Below are positions 38,633 to 47,517 of a stretch of DNA of 64,000 bases, piece by piece. This DNA is from Rhizobiales bacterium GAS188 (GTDB lineage Bacteria; Pseudomonadota; Alphaproteobacteria; Rhizobiales; Beijerinckiaceae). A program made the translations under genes and the position numbers. Within the stretch, counting starts at the first letter, position 1. Each line of letters starts with the position of its first letter. The DNA lies in the NCBI GenBank assembly GCA_900104855.1, contig FNSS01000001.1:7077001-7141000 (forward strand), in the 5' to 3' direction. The notes beneath the pieces are model-generated. The model ran no database searches. It was given only the letters and a program-made list of their open reading frames with translations, and was not told where the DNA came from.

Positions 38633-40132
38633 TCAGCGTCGCCGTAGAACCACCAGTGCTCCCTCGACGGGGCGATTGGCCTCGAGCCGCAGCTTGGTCT
38701 CCTGGGTCGCGACCAGCTCGAACGCGTCCCTCGAAACCGACTCCAGATAGGCAAGCCTATGAGCGAAGCGTCCTGACGGCATCAGCCTGTATCCGGCGCC
38801 GCGGCCGGCGGCGCTTGTCTCGATGCTGAAGGCGAACAGCCCGCCGCTCGCGAGCCGCCTCGCCACTGCGTCGACCAGCGCCTCGAGCTTCCCGAAATAG
38901 ACGAGGAGATCGGCTGCGAAAACGAGGTCGAACGTCTCTTTTGCTTCGGACAGATAGGCGAGCACCTCACCCTCGACCAGCTTGTCGTAGAGCTTGCGTC
39001 CGGACGCCTTTTCCAACATCGCAGGCGACAGATCGACGCCGGTGAGCGTCCCTCCGAGAGCGCGCAGATGCGTGGCGCCGAGCCCCGTGCCGCAACCGAG
39101 ATCGAGAATCGCGGAAAAGTTCGGCCTGATCGATGCCGCAAGCACCTTGAGGGTGCGCGGCACGTCGTAGCCCAGAAGCTCCACGAGCTGTTTGTCGAAG
39201 CCAGCTGCGAAGCGATCGAAATAGGCGACAAGATAATCGCTGGGGGCGCTGACGAGCTCGTCGCCGGAGAGCGCCGCGAGGAGGTAGCGCTGCACCGGAT
39301 CGTTAGGCACCAAGGCCAGCCGCGCCTGTCCGAGACGGATCGCCGCGTCGCGATGACCATAGCCGCTGAGCTGGTGAAAGGCCGTCTCGGTCACTTTGGC
39401 GATGTCCTCGGCATGCACTCCCGCCGTGCGGCGATAGGCTGCAATCGCCTGCTCGACTGTGCCCGAGATCGTCGTCTCGATGAGGCGCAGCAAGGCGAGA
39501 TTCTGCAAGAGCAGCGGCTCGGCCGGCTCGAACTGCGCGGCCACCGCATAGGCGGACGCTGCTTCCGAGAAGGCGCCGACGAGATGAAGCGCCTTCGCGA
39601 GACAAATATGGACGAATTTGTTGTTGGTTCCGAGCTTGACCACCAGGCGCAGCTGTTCGGCGGCCGCCTCGAAGCGCTGCTGGCGGAAATACAAGATGCC
39701 GAGCCCGAAGGCGGCATCGGCGAGCATCGGGTCAAGGTCGAGCGATTTGGCGAAGGCGCGCTCGGCGGCGATGTCGTCCCCGAGGCCACCGCAGATCGTC
39801 GCGAGGAGGAGCCAGCTGCGCGGCTGCACATCGTCGATGGCGAGCGACTTTTCCATGCAGAGTCTCGCCTCGCGGGGCTTGGACGCTGCGTTCAAGGCGC
39901 CGGCAAGATCGCCCCAAATGGCCGCGTCTTGCGGCGCCAATTCGCAAGCGGCGTGCAGAAATCTCGCAGCCGAATCGGGCTTGCCCTCACCCCACAGGTT
40001 GAGAGCAAGGCGACGCAGAGCCGAGGCGGAGAGATTGGCCGATATCGAAGGATCGTTCGCCGGCGCGCCGACGGCACCGAAGGTCGCGATCGGCGTTTCG
40101 AGGCTTTGACGTTCGTTCAACTGCGCGCGCAT
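38633..40132 (-). CDS. TPR-repeat SAM-dependent methyltransferase
   Basis: 499 residues in two parts. Residues about 30-290 are TPR-like repeats (ARFLHAACELAPQDAAIWGDLAGALNAASKPREARLCMEKSLAIDD and similar). Residues about 320-499 are a class I methyltransferase with ILDLGCGTGLGATHLRALGGTLTGVDLSPAMLEKA and DLVFAADLLVYFGKLE. It resembles predicted TPR methyltransferases that sit near surface-glycan or flagellar genes; the substrate is unknown. It lies alone between thrS and a binding-protein gene, so context adds little. Confidence 0.82.
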   Translation of the reverse strand: MRAQLNERQSLETPIATFGAVGAPANDPSISANLSASALRRLALNLWGEGKPDSAARFLHAACELAPQDAAIWGDLAGALNAASKPREARLCMEKSLAIDDVQPRSWLLLATICGGLGDDIAAERAFAKSLDLDPMLADAAFGLGILYFRQQRFEAAAEQLRLVVKLGTNNKFVHICLAKALHLVGAFSEAASAYAVAAQFEPAEPLLLQNLALLRLIETTISGTVEQAIAAYRRTAGVHAEDIAKVTETAFHQLSGYGHRDAAIRLGQARLALVPNDPVQRYLLAALSGDELVSAPSDYLVAYFDRFAAGFDKQLVELLGYDVPRTLKVLAASIRPNFSAILDLGCGTGLGATHLRALGGTLTGVDLSPAMLEKASGRKLYDKLVEGEVLAYLSEAKETFDLVFAADLLVYFGKLEALVDAVARRLASGGLFAFSIETSAAGRGAGYRLMPSGRFAHRLAYLESVSRDAFELVATQETKLRLEANRPVEGALVVLRRR

Positions 40133-40238
40133 GACGTCTCCATTGGAGCACCACGCGGATGATTCACGTGGGAAACCTCTCTGTTTCCCAATGTTTCCGA
40201 GGAAGCTTGAGCGAAGCTGTCGGCGGCGCGCTCAACCC

Positions 40239-40374
40239 TCTCCCGCCCCTTGAGGCGGGAGACGGTGGCGAGACGCAGTCGAGCCGGGTGAGGGACGCCG
40301 GTGAAGGGCTCAACCGCCCCTCATCCGACCTCACTGCATTCGGCCACCTTCTCCCGCGAAAGAGCGGGAGAAGG
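40239..40374. repeat. intergenic palindromic repeat with two hairpins
   Basis: TCTCCCGCC-CCTTGA-GGCGGGAGA at 40239-40262 and CCTTCTCCCGC-GAAAGA-GCGGGAGAAGG at 40347-40374 are perfect hairpins facing each other, with an intervening GAGCCGGGTGAGGGACGCCG. The element resembles mobile palindromic repeats found across Rhizobiales. It follows the stop of the binding-protein gene at 40388 (minus strand) and could end its transcript. Confidence 0.65.
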
Positions 40375-40387
40375 GAAGCGCGAGCGC

Positions 40388-41593
40388 CTACTTCTTGACG
40401 AGCGGACATCCGCCATCAGCCATCGGGCGAAAGGCCTGGTCACCGGGGATGGTCGCAAGGATCGTGTAGAGATCCCATTCGCCTTTCGACTCGGATGGCT
40501 TCTTCGCCTGCACGAGATACATGTCGTGCACCATGCGGCCATCCTCGCGGATATGGCCGTTCTTGGCGAAGAAGTCGTTGATCGGGGTCGCCTTCATCTT
40601 GGCGATGACTGTCTTCGCCTCATCGCTGCCGGTGGCATCGATTGCTTTGAGGTAATGGGTGATCGAGGAATAGACGCCCGCCTGGATCATGGTCGGCATG
40701 GCGCCGACCTTGGCGAAGAAACGCTTGGAGAAGGCCCGGCTCTCATCGTCGCGATCCCAGTAGAAGGCGTCGGCTGCGAGCAACCCCTGCGCGGTCTTGA
40801 GGCCGAGGCTATGGGTATCCGTGATCTCGACCAGGAGCGCCGCCACCTTCTGGCCGCCTTCGGTCAAGCCGAACTCGGCCGCCTGCTTGAGCGCGGTCTG
40901 CGTATCGCCGCCGGCATTAGCGAGCCCGACGACCTTCGCCTTCGACCCTTGCGCCTGCAGCAGGAAGGACGAGAAATCCTGATTGTTGAAGGGCGCGTTG
41001 ACATTGCCCAGCACGGTCCCGCCATTCGCCTTCACGGTGTCGGCCGCGTCGCGCTCGAGCGCATGGCCGAAGGCGTAGTCGGCGGTGATGAAGAACCAGG
41101 TATCGTCCTTGCGCGCCAGAAGCGCCTTGGCGACGACCTGGCTCAGCGCAAAAGTGTCGTAGGTCCAGTGAATGCCATTCGGCGAGCAGGCAGGCCCCGT
41201 CAGATCGGAGGAGCCCGGCCCCGACATCAGGAACACCTTGTTCTTGTCCTGGGTGATCTTCTGCACGGCGAGCGCGATCGAGGAGGTGGGCACGTCGGCG
41301 ATCGCATCGACATGCTGGTTGTCGTACCAGTCACGCGCGATGGAGGAGCCGACATCGGGCTTGTTCTGGTGATCGGCGCTGATGATCTCGATCGGCTTGC
41401 CCTTGACCTTGCCGCCGAAATCCTCAGCCGCCATCTGCGCCGCCACCACCGACCCCTTGCCGGTCGCGTCCGAGTAGAGGCTCGACAGGTCGGTCAGCAC
41501 GCCGATCTTCACAACGTCGGAAATCTGGGCCTGGGCACTTCCTGCGGCGATCATCGAAGCGAAGGCCGTCAGCGCAAGCGCGACACGTCTCAT
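40388..41593 (-). CDS. branched-chain-type ABC transporter substrate-binding protein
   Basis: 401 residues. The signal peptide ends IAAGSAQAQ. The Peripla_BP_6 fold follows: VVKIGVLTDLSSLYSDATGKGSVVAAQMAAEDFGG, IEIISADHQNKPDVGSSIARDW and DDTWFFITADYAFGHALERDAADTVKANGG. It is an intact relative of the frameshifted gene at 3291-4518. Ligands in this group include aliphatic amino acids, urea, amides and aromatic acids. There are no permease or ATPase genes beside it. It therefore must use a transporter core encoded elsewhere or act as an orphan receptor. Confidence 0.9.
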   Translation of the reverse strand: MRRVALALTAFASMIAAGSAQAQISDVVKIGVLTDLSSLYSDATGKGSVVAAQMAAEDFGGKVKGKPIEIISADHQNKPDVGSSIARDWYDNQHVDAIADVPTSSIALAVQKITQDKNKVFLMSGPGSSDLTGPACSPNGIHWTYDTFALSQVVAKALLARKDDTWFFITADYAFGHALERDAADTVKANGGTVLGNVNAPFNNQDFSSFLLQAQGSKAKVVGLANAGGDTQTALKQAAEFGLTEGGQKVAALLVEITDTHSLGLKTAQGLLAADAFYWDRDDESRAFSKRFFAKVGAMPTMIQAGVYSSITHYLKAIDATGSDEAKTVIAKMKATPINDFFAKNGHIREDGRMVHDMYLVQAKKPSESKGEWDLYTILATIPGDQAFRPMADGGCPLVKK

Positions 41594-41714
41594 AGGCGTA
41601 CTCCTCGATCATGTTTCTGTGGCCGCGCCCGAGGGGCGCTTCGGGCATCACTATGAGGCCGAAACCGCGAACACCACAATACGACCATCGATGCAGGCAG
41701 CGGCCTGTGACCGC

Positions 41715-42251
41715 CTATTCCAGGGCGCGCGGCTTGTCCTTGCCGCACACGAAGGTGGCGGCGATGTCGTCGGCGATCCGGCGCGCCCTCGCATCGGCAT
41801 TCGGCTTGCGAGCATCCAGCGAGGCCGCAACGCAGGAGCGCCGCGTCCCTTCGAGCCGGAAGATCATCAGCTGCGGCCGGAACGGGCCGCCCACCGATCG
41901 TCCCATGTCGAAGCGCACGATGGCCGCATAGGGGGCGAGCGCGCCGCGTCGACGCACGCCGCGCCATTCGATGGTCTTGCCGGCGAAGACGGCGCCTTCG
42001 TCATAGCCGCGCTCCCCGACAAGGCCCTCCTTGCCGAAATCGATCACCGAATTGTCGTCATCGTTTTGATAGTTGATGGCGATGCCGGCAATCCCCCGGC
42101 ATTTGCGGGTCTGGGAAGCCGCATCGCGGCTCACCAGCTTGCACCTCTCAAAATCGTGCTTGGTGTAGGCGCTGACCACTTCGCCTGCACCCGCCTCCGC
42201 GAACGGGGTCACCGCGAACAAGGCCAGCACGATTGCCGTCCGCAGCTTCAT
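41715..42251 (-). CDS. conserved exported protein of unknown function
   Basis: 178 residues with a signal peptide (MKLRTAIVLALFAVTPFAEA). I do not recognise the family. The mature part has cysteines near 37, 50, 140 and 171, an SAYTKHDFERCKLVSRD start, and a C-terminal ARRIADDIAATFVCGK. This suggests a small disulphide-bonded periplasmic protein. It follows mipZ by 14 bases on the same strand and may be co-transcribed with it. Confidence 0.7.
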   Translation of the reverse strand: MKLRTAIVLALFAVTPFAEAGAGEVVSAYTKHDFERCKLVSRDAASQTRKCRGIAGIAINYQNDDDNSVIDFGKEGLVGERGYDEGAVFAGKTIEWRGVRRRGALAPYAAIVRFDMGRSVGGPFRPQLMIFRLEGTRRSCVAASLDARKPNADARARRIADDIAATFVCGKDKPRALE

Positions 42252-42265
42252 CTGCCGTGCCCTCT

Positions 42266-43201
42266 TTACATCTGCGCCGCCGGGCCGCTCGCCACCAGCT
42301 CCTTGTAGAACTCCGCCGTCTGCGTGAACCAGAGATGGCGGGCTTCCATATGGGCGATGTCGGCCGTGCGGGTCGGCAGGCGAAGCACATCGATCAGCGC
42401 CTCGATCTCGGCGCGCGCGGAGGCCTGCGACGCCGACAGCGCGCCCTTGTCGGTGACCTCCTCGATGGAATCGAGCACGGTGAGGCCGACCGGGAACAGC
42501 TCGCGGAAGATGACCCGGTCGCCGAAGCCGTCGGCCATGCGGAACTGCAGCTCGGGCGACAGGCGCCCGAGGCTGCCGGCCACTTGCCGCTGGTTGTTCG
42601 ACTGCAGCGAGGCGATGCGATTGCGCACCACCACCCAGTCGATCAGCCCGGCATCGGCGAGCCGGCGCTGCCGGCGCGCCTCGAGGACCAGGGCGGCATA
42701 TTGAGCCGTGGCGCCGCGCTCGCGCCGGTCATTGTGGACCCGCGCCAGCACGTCCACATCGATGAAGGAATCGTTCATCGGCGTCACCAGCGTATCGGCG
42801 AGCGAATGAGCGAGCCGCATGAGGTAGCTGTCGCTCGCCGGCGTGTCGATGACCACGAATTCGAAGGCATGCTCGACGCGCGCGATGGCCTCCGCGAATG
42901 AGGTGAACTCGACGATCTCGTTCTCGCCGGCGCTGTCCTTGCCGCCGCGCTCGAGCGCATGATGGAAAGGCAGCTCGATCGGGCGGTTGGCGTTGGTGCC
43001 CCAGGATTGGCGATTCTCCAGGAAGCGCGTGAGCGTGCGCTGGCGCGTGTCGAGATCGATCGAGGCGACGCGATAGCCGGCCTTCAAGAGGGCGATCACG
43101 ATATGAATCGAGAGCGTGGACTTGCCCGTGCCGCCTTTCTCATTGCCGACCACGATCACATGGGCGCTTCTGAGATCGGGTGGATCGCTCGCGGACACCA
43201 T
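42266..43201 (-). CDS. mipZ: MipZ, ParA-like division-site positioning ATPase
   Basis: 311 residues. The deviant Walker A is GNEKGGTGKST (residues 18-28), followed by ASIDLDTRQRTLTRFLENR, an MipZ hallmark. VVIDTPASDSYLMRLAHSLADTLVTPMNDSFIDVDVL and VVVRNRIASLQSNN follow. MipZ forms a bipolar gradient by way of ParB and inhibits FtsZ polymerisation away from mid-cell. It is confined to alphaproteobacteria. Five 18-bp tandem repeats, each with a GANTC site, end nine bases before its start codon. yidD lies directly upstream on the same strand. Confidence 0.93.
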   Translation of the reverse strand: MVSASDPPDLRSAHVIVVGNEKGGTGKSTLSIHIVIALLKAGYRVASIDLDTRQRTLTRFLENRQSWGTNANRPIELPFHHALERGGKDSAGENEIVEFTSFAEAIARVEHAFEFVVIDTPASDSYLMRLAHSLADTLVTPMNDSFIDVDVLARVHNDRRERGATAQYAALVLEARRQRRLADAGLIDWVVVRNRIASLQSNNQRQVAGSLGRLSPELQFRMADGFGDRVIFRELFPVGLTVLDSIEEVTDKGALSASQASARAEIEALIDVLRLPTRTADIAHMEARHLWFTQTAEFYKELVASGPAAQM

Positions 43202-43209
43202 CGTCGATT

Positions 43210-43299
43210 ACGAATCACTCATTGGGAACGAATCACGTGTTGGATCCGAATCACTTATTGGACACGAATCACTTTTTGGACACGAATCACTTGGGCTGA
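43210..43299. repeat. five tandem 18-bp repeats carrying GANTC sites, upstream of mipZ
   Basis: CGAATCAC recurs at 43211, 43229, 43247, 43265 and 43283, exactly 18 bases apart; the consensus unit is ACGAATCACTTATTGGAC. Each unit holds GAATC, the GANTC target of CcrM. The array fills the gap between yidD (stop at 43287-43289, inside the last unit) and mipZ (start 43201). In the yidD frame each full unit brings an in-frame TGA, so it is not coding for a yidD tail. Confidence 0.9.
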
Positions 43300-43589
43300 T
43301 CGGGTGTGGAGAGCTTATCGTCCTCGCGCGGCATGCGCCACACGCCGTAGCGCCAGGGGCGCCACCAGCGCGCTCCAGCCGGCGGGATCGACGGCACCGG
43401 ATCATAACCATGCCCTCCGAAAGGCCCGCAACGGCAAAAGCGCGCCAAGGCCATGATCGAGCCTATCCGGAAGCCGTGCAGGCGCAAGGCGTCCAGCGCA
43501 TATTCCGAGCAGGTCGGCAAATAGCGGCATTGGCGTCCGAGCAGCATCGACAGGCTGTGGCGATAGACCTGAACCATGACAATCGCCAT
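43287..43589 (-). CDS. yidD: membrane protein insertion efficiency factor YidD
   Basis: 100 residues from ATG 43589. The YidD core is clear: VQVYRHSLSMLLGRQCRYLPTCSEYALDALRLHGFRIGSIMALARFCRCGPFGGHGYDPVP. The CRYLPTCSEYA and CRCGPFGGHGYDPVP motifs hold the conserved cysteines. YidD assists YidC-mediated insertion. It usually lies between rnpA and yidC, but here it precedes mipZ, away from rpmH/rnpA. Confidence 0.93.
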   Translation of the reverse strand: MAIVMVQVYRHSLSMLLGRQCRYLPTCSEYALDALRLHGFRIGSIMALARFCRCGPFGGHGYDPVPSIPPAGARWWRPWRYGVWRMPREDDKLSTPDQPK

Positions 43590-43831
43590 GCGGGCAGGCA
43601 GCGAAGGCGGCCGCGATGCCGCAGCCTTTCCCCTCACATCATCGTGCGATGAGGCGCACATGTCGAGATTGCCAAAGCTTCACCAATTCTCCATGCGCCC
43701 ATGAGGTGCGATCGACGATCAACCTCTATATAGGGGCGAAGCGGCACTCGTGCAGCGAATCCGAAATTCGCATCACCTTGGGCGGCATTGGCTTTGCATC
43801 CACCTTTCTTCGAGCCTCGCGGGAGCCGAGC

Positions 43832-44143
43832 ATGATGAAGACGACAATGATCGCAGCATTCCTGATCTGCGCATCCTTGCCGGCTTCGGCCGCGACCATC
43901 ACGATGCGCAGCGTGATCGAGGGGCCTTGCAAGATCGAGGTCGAACGCTTCTGCAACCATGTGAAGCCGGGCGGCGGCCGCGTACAGGCCTGCCTCAAGG
44001 AACATTTGCCGGAGCTGTCGCGGCTCTGCGTGAAGGGCCTGCGCGCCCATCGCAACTCCGTGAACATGCATCTGAAATCGCGCCGCCATGCGCGACGCGA
44101 CCCGCTCTTCTCAACTCCGGCTACGCCTGCACCGCGGCAGTAA
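43832..44143 (+). CDS. small exported cysteine-rich repeat protein
   Basis: 103 residues from ATG 43832 (GGGAG upstream; ATG 43835 also possible). A signal peptide (MKTTMIAAFLICASLPASAA) precedes a single cysteine-rich module: PCKIEVERFCNHVKPGGGRVQACLKEHLPELSRLC. The C-x8-F-C...C-L..H...LS..C spacing matches the cysteine-rich GLG1-type repeat found in many small proteobacterial exported proteins. A basic, Arg/His-rich tail follows. Function unknown; a periplasmic disulphide-stabilised protein is likely. Confidence 0.75.
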   Translation: MMKTTMIAAFLICASLPASAATITMRSVIEGPCKIEVERFCNHVKPGGGRVQACLKEHLPELSRLCVKGLRAHRNSVNMHLKSRRHARRDPLFSTPATPAPRQ

Positions 44144-44174
44144 CGACTTTCACTAACGATCCACGCAACAGACT

Positions 44175-45242
44175 TCAGGCGGCCAATCGCTGGCCGCTTT
44201 CCCCGTCGAAGAGATGCACGGTCGCCAGGTCCGGGGCGATCTTGATGATCTCGCCCGGGCGCGCCGCGATCCGGTCGCGGAACACGGCGACGATGTCGGA
44301 GCCGCCGAGCTTCAGCATCACCTGCGTCTCCGAGCCGGTCGGTTCGACCACCACGACCTCGGCCGCCACCCCGTCCTGGGCGATGCGCAGATGTTCGGGC
44401 CTGAAGCCATAGGAGGCGGGCTTGCCGTCGGAGGCGCTGGGCGCGCTCGCGAGCGGCAGCTCGACGCCGTTCTCCGCCTTGAAGGCAGGCTTCGCGCCAC
44501 TGGAAATGCGCCCTTTCAGGACGTTCATGGCCGGCGAGCCGATGAAGCCTGCGACGAAGAGATTGGCCGGCCGGTCATAGAGGTCGAGCGGCGCCCCGAT
44601 CTGCTCGACATGCCCGTCATGGAGCACCACGATCTTATCGGCCATGGTCATGGCCTCGATCTGGTCATGCGTCACATAGACCGTGGTGGTCTTGAGGCGC
44701 TGATGCAGGTCCTTGATCTCGGCCCGCATGGCGACGCGCAATTTGGCGTCCAGATTCGACAAGGGCTCGTCGAACAGGAACACCTGCGGATCGCGCACGA
44801 TGGCGCGCCCCATGGCGACGCGCTGGCGCTGGCCGCCCGAAAGCTGGCGCGGATAGCGATCGAGGAGCGCCCGCAATCCGAGGATCCCGGCGGCCTTGTC
44901 GACGCGCGCCGCGATCTCGGCCTTGGGCGCGCGCTTGAGCTTCAGCGAGAAGGCCATGTTGTCGGCGACCGTCATATGCGGGTAGAGCGCATAGTTCTGG
45001 AACACCATGGCGATGTCGCGCTCTTTCGGCGGCACGTCGTTCACCACGCGCTCGCCGATGCGGATTTCGCCCGACGTAATCTCCTCGAGGCCGGCGATCA
45101 TGCGCAAAAGCGTGGATTTGCCGCAGCCGGAGGGACCGACCAGGGTGACAAACTCGCCGTCCAGGATCTCGACATCGATCCCGTGGATGACCGCGGTCGA
45201 TCCATAGGCCTTGCGGATATCCTTGATGCTGACGCTCGCCAT
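44175..45242 (-). CDS. ugpC: sugar/glycerol-phosphate-type ABC transporter ATPase (UgpC/MalK family)
   Basis: 355 residues from ATG 45242 (GGGAGAG upstream). Walker A GPSGCGKST, Q-loop MVFQNYALYPHMTVADNMAFSL, signature LSGGQRQRVAMGRAIVRDP, Walker B FLFDEPLSNLDAKL, and a TOBE regulatory tail (YGFRPEHLRI). It belongs to the carbohydrate CUT1 ATPase group, which often serves several importers. No permease or binding protein is adjacent, so it is an orphan. The Ugp assignment is by overall resemblance only. Confidence 0.85.
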   Translation of the reverse strand: MASVSIKDIRKAYGSTAVIHGIDVEILDGEFVTLVGPSGCGKSTLLRMIAGLEEITSGEIRIGERVVNDVPPKERDIAMVFQNYALYPHMTVADNMAFSLKLKRAPKAEIAARVDKAAGILGLRALLDRYPRQLSGGQRQRVAMGRAIVRDPQVFLFDEPLSNLDAKLRVAMRAEIKDLHQRLKTTTVYVTHDQIEAMTMADKIVVLHDGHVEQIGAPLDLYDRPANLFVAGFIGSPAMNVLKGRISSGAKPAFKAENGVELPLASAPSASDGKPASYGFRPEHLRIAQDGVAAEVVVVEPTGSETQVMLKLGGSDIVAVFRDRIAARPGEIIKIAPDLATVHLFDGESGQRLAA

Positions 45243-45403
45243 GCGGTCTCTCCCTAGCTGAGTTCGCGATTGGCGATCGCTTCGCCGTTGCGGATCTCGT
45301 TGCGGCAGCATAATCCTTGTTCGTCTTCCACAAGGCAAGTCGGTAGTGACGGCATTGCGCCCGCACTGCCGTCAACGCCCAAAATCCCTGCCGCAGGTGT
45401 TCA

Positions 45404-46381
45404 ATGACCGAGACCGTCGATATCGTGCTGACAGGCCCCCTCCCCGGCGCGACCGCCGACGGGCTCGACAACGCCTTTCACGTCTATCGCCCCTTCACTG
45501 GAGCCGAGCAGCAGGCGAAACTCGAGGGTGCCGCGGCCCAAATCCGCGGTGTGGCGGCCGGCGCCAGCCACGAACCTCTCAACGATGCCTTTTTCGATCT
45601 CTACCCCAAACTCGAGATCCTGGCCTCATGCGGGGTCGGCTATGATCATATCGACGCCAAGGCAGCGGCGAAGCGCGGCATCATCGTCACGAATACCCCC
45701 GACGTCCTGACCGAGGAGGTAGCCGACACCGCCCTTGGCCTGCTGATCTCGACGATCAGGCGCTTGCCGCAAGCCGACGCCTATGTGCGCGCCGGCAAAT
45801 GGTTGGCGAAGCCTTTTCCGTTCACCGACACGCTGCGCGGCAAGAGCATGGGCATCGCCGGCCTCGGCCGCATCGGCAAGGCGATCGCGCGACGCGCCGA
45901 GGCCTTCGGGATCGGCGTCTCCTATCACAGCCGTTCGCCGCAGCGAGGCGTGCCCTATCCCTATTACCCGACGCTCGAAGGCATGGCGCAGGCGGTCGAC
46001 ATCCTCATGGTGATCACGCCCGGAGGCGCGGCGACCCGGCATCTCATCAATGCCAGGATTCTCGAGGCGCTCGGCCCGCACGGCACGTTGATCAACATGT
46101 CGCGCGGCTCTGTGGTCGATGAGCAGGCGCTGATCGCCGCGCTGAAGGCCGGCAAGATCGCGAGCGCCGGCCTCGATGTCTTCGAGAACGAGCCGAATGT
46201 GCCCCAAGAGCTGATCGCCATGGAGAACGTCGTGCTGCTGCCGCATGTGGGCTCGGCATCCGTGCATACGCGCAACGCCATGGGCAATCTCGTCGTCGAT
46301 AATCTCAAGAGCTGGTTCTCCGGCAAAGGACCGCTGACCCCCGTCGTCGAGACCCCCTGGCCGAGACAAGCTAAGGCCTGA
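45404..46381 (+). CDS. D-2-hydroxyacid dehydrogenase (glyoxylate/hydroxypyruvate reductase-like)
   Basis: 325 residues. The NAD(P)-binding Rossmann motif GLGRIGKAIARRAEAFG is near 150-166. The active-site Arg is in LINMSRGSVVDEQAL, Glu in DVFENEPNVP and His in LLPHVGSA. SYHSRSP after the Rossmann strand has Arg/Ser where NADPH users prefer them. The family reduces glyoxylate or hydroxypyruvate. The gene is divergent from ugpC; its own promoter should lie in the 160-base spacer. Confidence 0.9.
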   Translation: MTETVDIVLTGPLPGATADGLDNAFHVYRPFTGAEQQAKLEGAAAQIRGVAAGASHEPLNDAFFDLYPKLEILASCGVGYDHIDAKAAAKRGIIVTNTPDVLTEEVADTALGLLISTIRRLPQADAYVRAGKWLAKPFPFTDTLRGKSMGIAGLGRIGKAIARRAEAFGIGVSYHSRSPQRGVPYPYYPTLEGMAQAVDILMVITPGGAATRHLINARILEALGPHGTLINMSRGSVVDEQALIAALKAGKIASAGLDVFENEPNVPQELIAMENVVLLPHVGSASVHTRNAMGNLVVDNLKSWFSGKGPLTPVVETPWPRQAKA

Positions 46382-46619
46382 TCGCCAGGAACCGCTTGTC
46401 CGCCGCCCGTCCGCCGCTCGGGCGACGGATTGCGCTCGGCGGCGATCGCGTGAATATTGGGGGCGCCGAGCGTCGCGAATAGTATGACGCGCAAGAGCGC
46501 TTGGCGGCCGCTGCGCGGCGATATAGCGACAATTCGTGCCGAAAGGGGAATGCGGCTCGACAGGGCCAAACCCGACACGCCGCCCAAGGCGACCTGCGAC
46601 AGAGGAGGCGACTGTTGCG

Positions 46620-47480
46620 ATGGGTGTCACGCCTGCAAAGAAGCGAGCCAGTCTCGACGAGATCAGGAAATTTTATGCGAAGCTGATGGCGGCGGAGAGC
46701 CAATCCGGAGACCCCCGTATCGAGAGGGTATTCGAGCTTGTGCCGCGCGAAGCGTTCGTGCCGCCGGGGCCTTGGAAGATCATGGTGAACCACCGCTACT
46801 TCCAGACCCCGAGCGCTGATCCCGCCTATCTCTATCAGAATGCCTTGGTGGCTCTCGATGCGGCCAAGGGGATCAATAACGGCGAGCCCTTCCTGCATGC
46901 TGCCTGGATCGGCGCGGTCGAGCCGAAGCCTGGCGACGCCATCTGTCATATCGGCGCCGGCACCGGCTATTACACCGCTTTCCTGTCGATGCTGGCGCTG
47001 CCGGGCGGCAGCGTCGAAGCGTTCGAGATCGACGAAGATCTGGCGCTGAAGGCGCGCCACAACCTCAAGCCGTTCGAGAATGTTGCCGTGACACAGGGCG
47101 ATGCGACCAAGCTTCCCTTGCGGCCCTCGGACCTCATCTATGTCAATGCCGGGGTTGCGGCACCACCGCTCTCATGGCTGCAAGCCCTTCGCCCGCATGG
47201 CCGCATGATCTTCCCCTGGCGGCCAGCCGACAGGGTCGGGCTCGCCATCCTGCTCTCTCGCTCCGGCCCGGATTTCGCGGTGAAGCCCCTGATGCCGTCA
47301 TGGTTCATCCCCTGCATCGGAGCCTCGGATATCGATGGATGCACAAAGGCACCCGACACCCGGGAAGCCTGGTCCGCACGATCGCTCTGGTTGACCTCGG
47401 ACCGATCGCCCGACGAGACCGCCGTGGCAATCTACGAACATGCCTGGTTCTCCACTGCGCCAGCCGCCGTCGAGGCGTAA
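46620..47480 (+). CDS. protein-L-isoaspartate O-methyltransferase-like protein
   Basis: 286 residues from ATG 46620 (GGAGG nine bases before); the frame is open further upstream without family similarity. ERVFELVPREAFVPPGPWKIMVNHR resembles the PCMT substrate region. AICHIGAGTGYYTAFLSMLALPGGSVEAFEIDEDLALKARHNL is a SAM-binding fold, with His-Ile where PCMT has Leu-Glu/Asp. True PCMT is about 215 residues; this one has a C-terminal extension. It is probably a divergent paralogue that methylates another substrate. Confidence 0.8.
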   Translation: MGVTPAKKRASLDEIRKFYAKLMAAESQSGDPRIERVFELVPREAFVPPGPWKIMVNHRYFQTPSADPAYLYQNALVALDAAKGINNGEPFLHAAWIGAVEPKPGDAICHIGAGTGYYTAFLSMLALPGGSVEAFEIDEDLALKARHNLKPFENVAVTQGDATKLPLRPSDLIYVNAGVAAPPLSWLQALRPHGRMIFPWRPADRVGLAILLSRSGPDFAVKPLMPSWFIPCIGASDIDGCTKAPDTREAWSARSLWLTSDRSPDETAVAIYEHAWFSTAPAAVEA

Positions 47481-47517
47481 GGCGCCCAGTGGCCGAAACG
47501 CCCATCGCGCGCAGAGA

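Noticed and set aside
43210-43299. CRISPR array
   Set aside because: Repeats are directly contiguous with an 18-bp period and no unique spacers; no cas genes are present.
43116-43652. plus-strand open frame containing (ESLIGH)n repeats
   Set aside because: It runs antisense through yidD and the mipZ start; the repeat is explained by the 18-bp array, a multiple of three.
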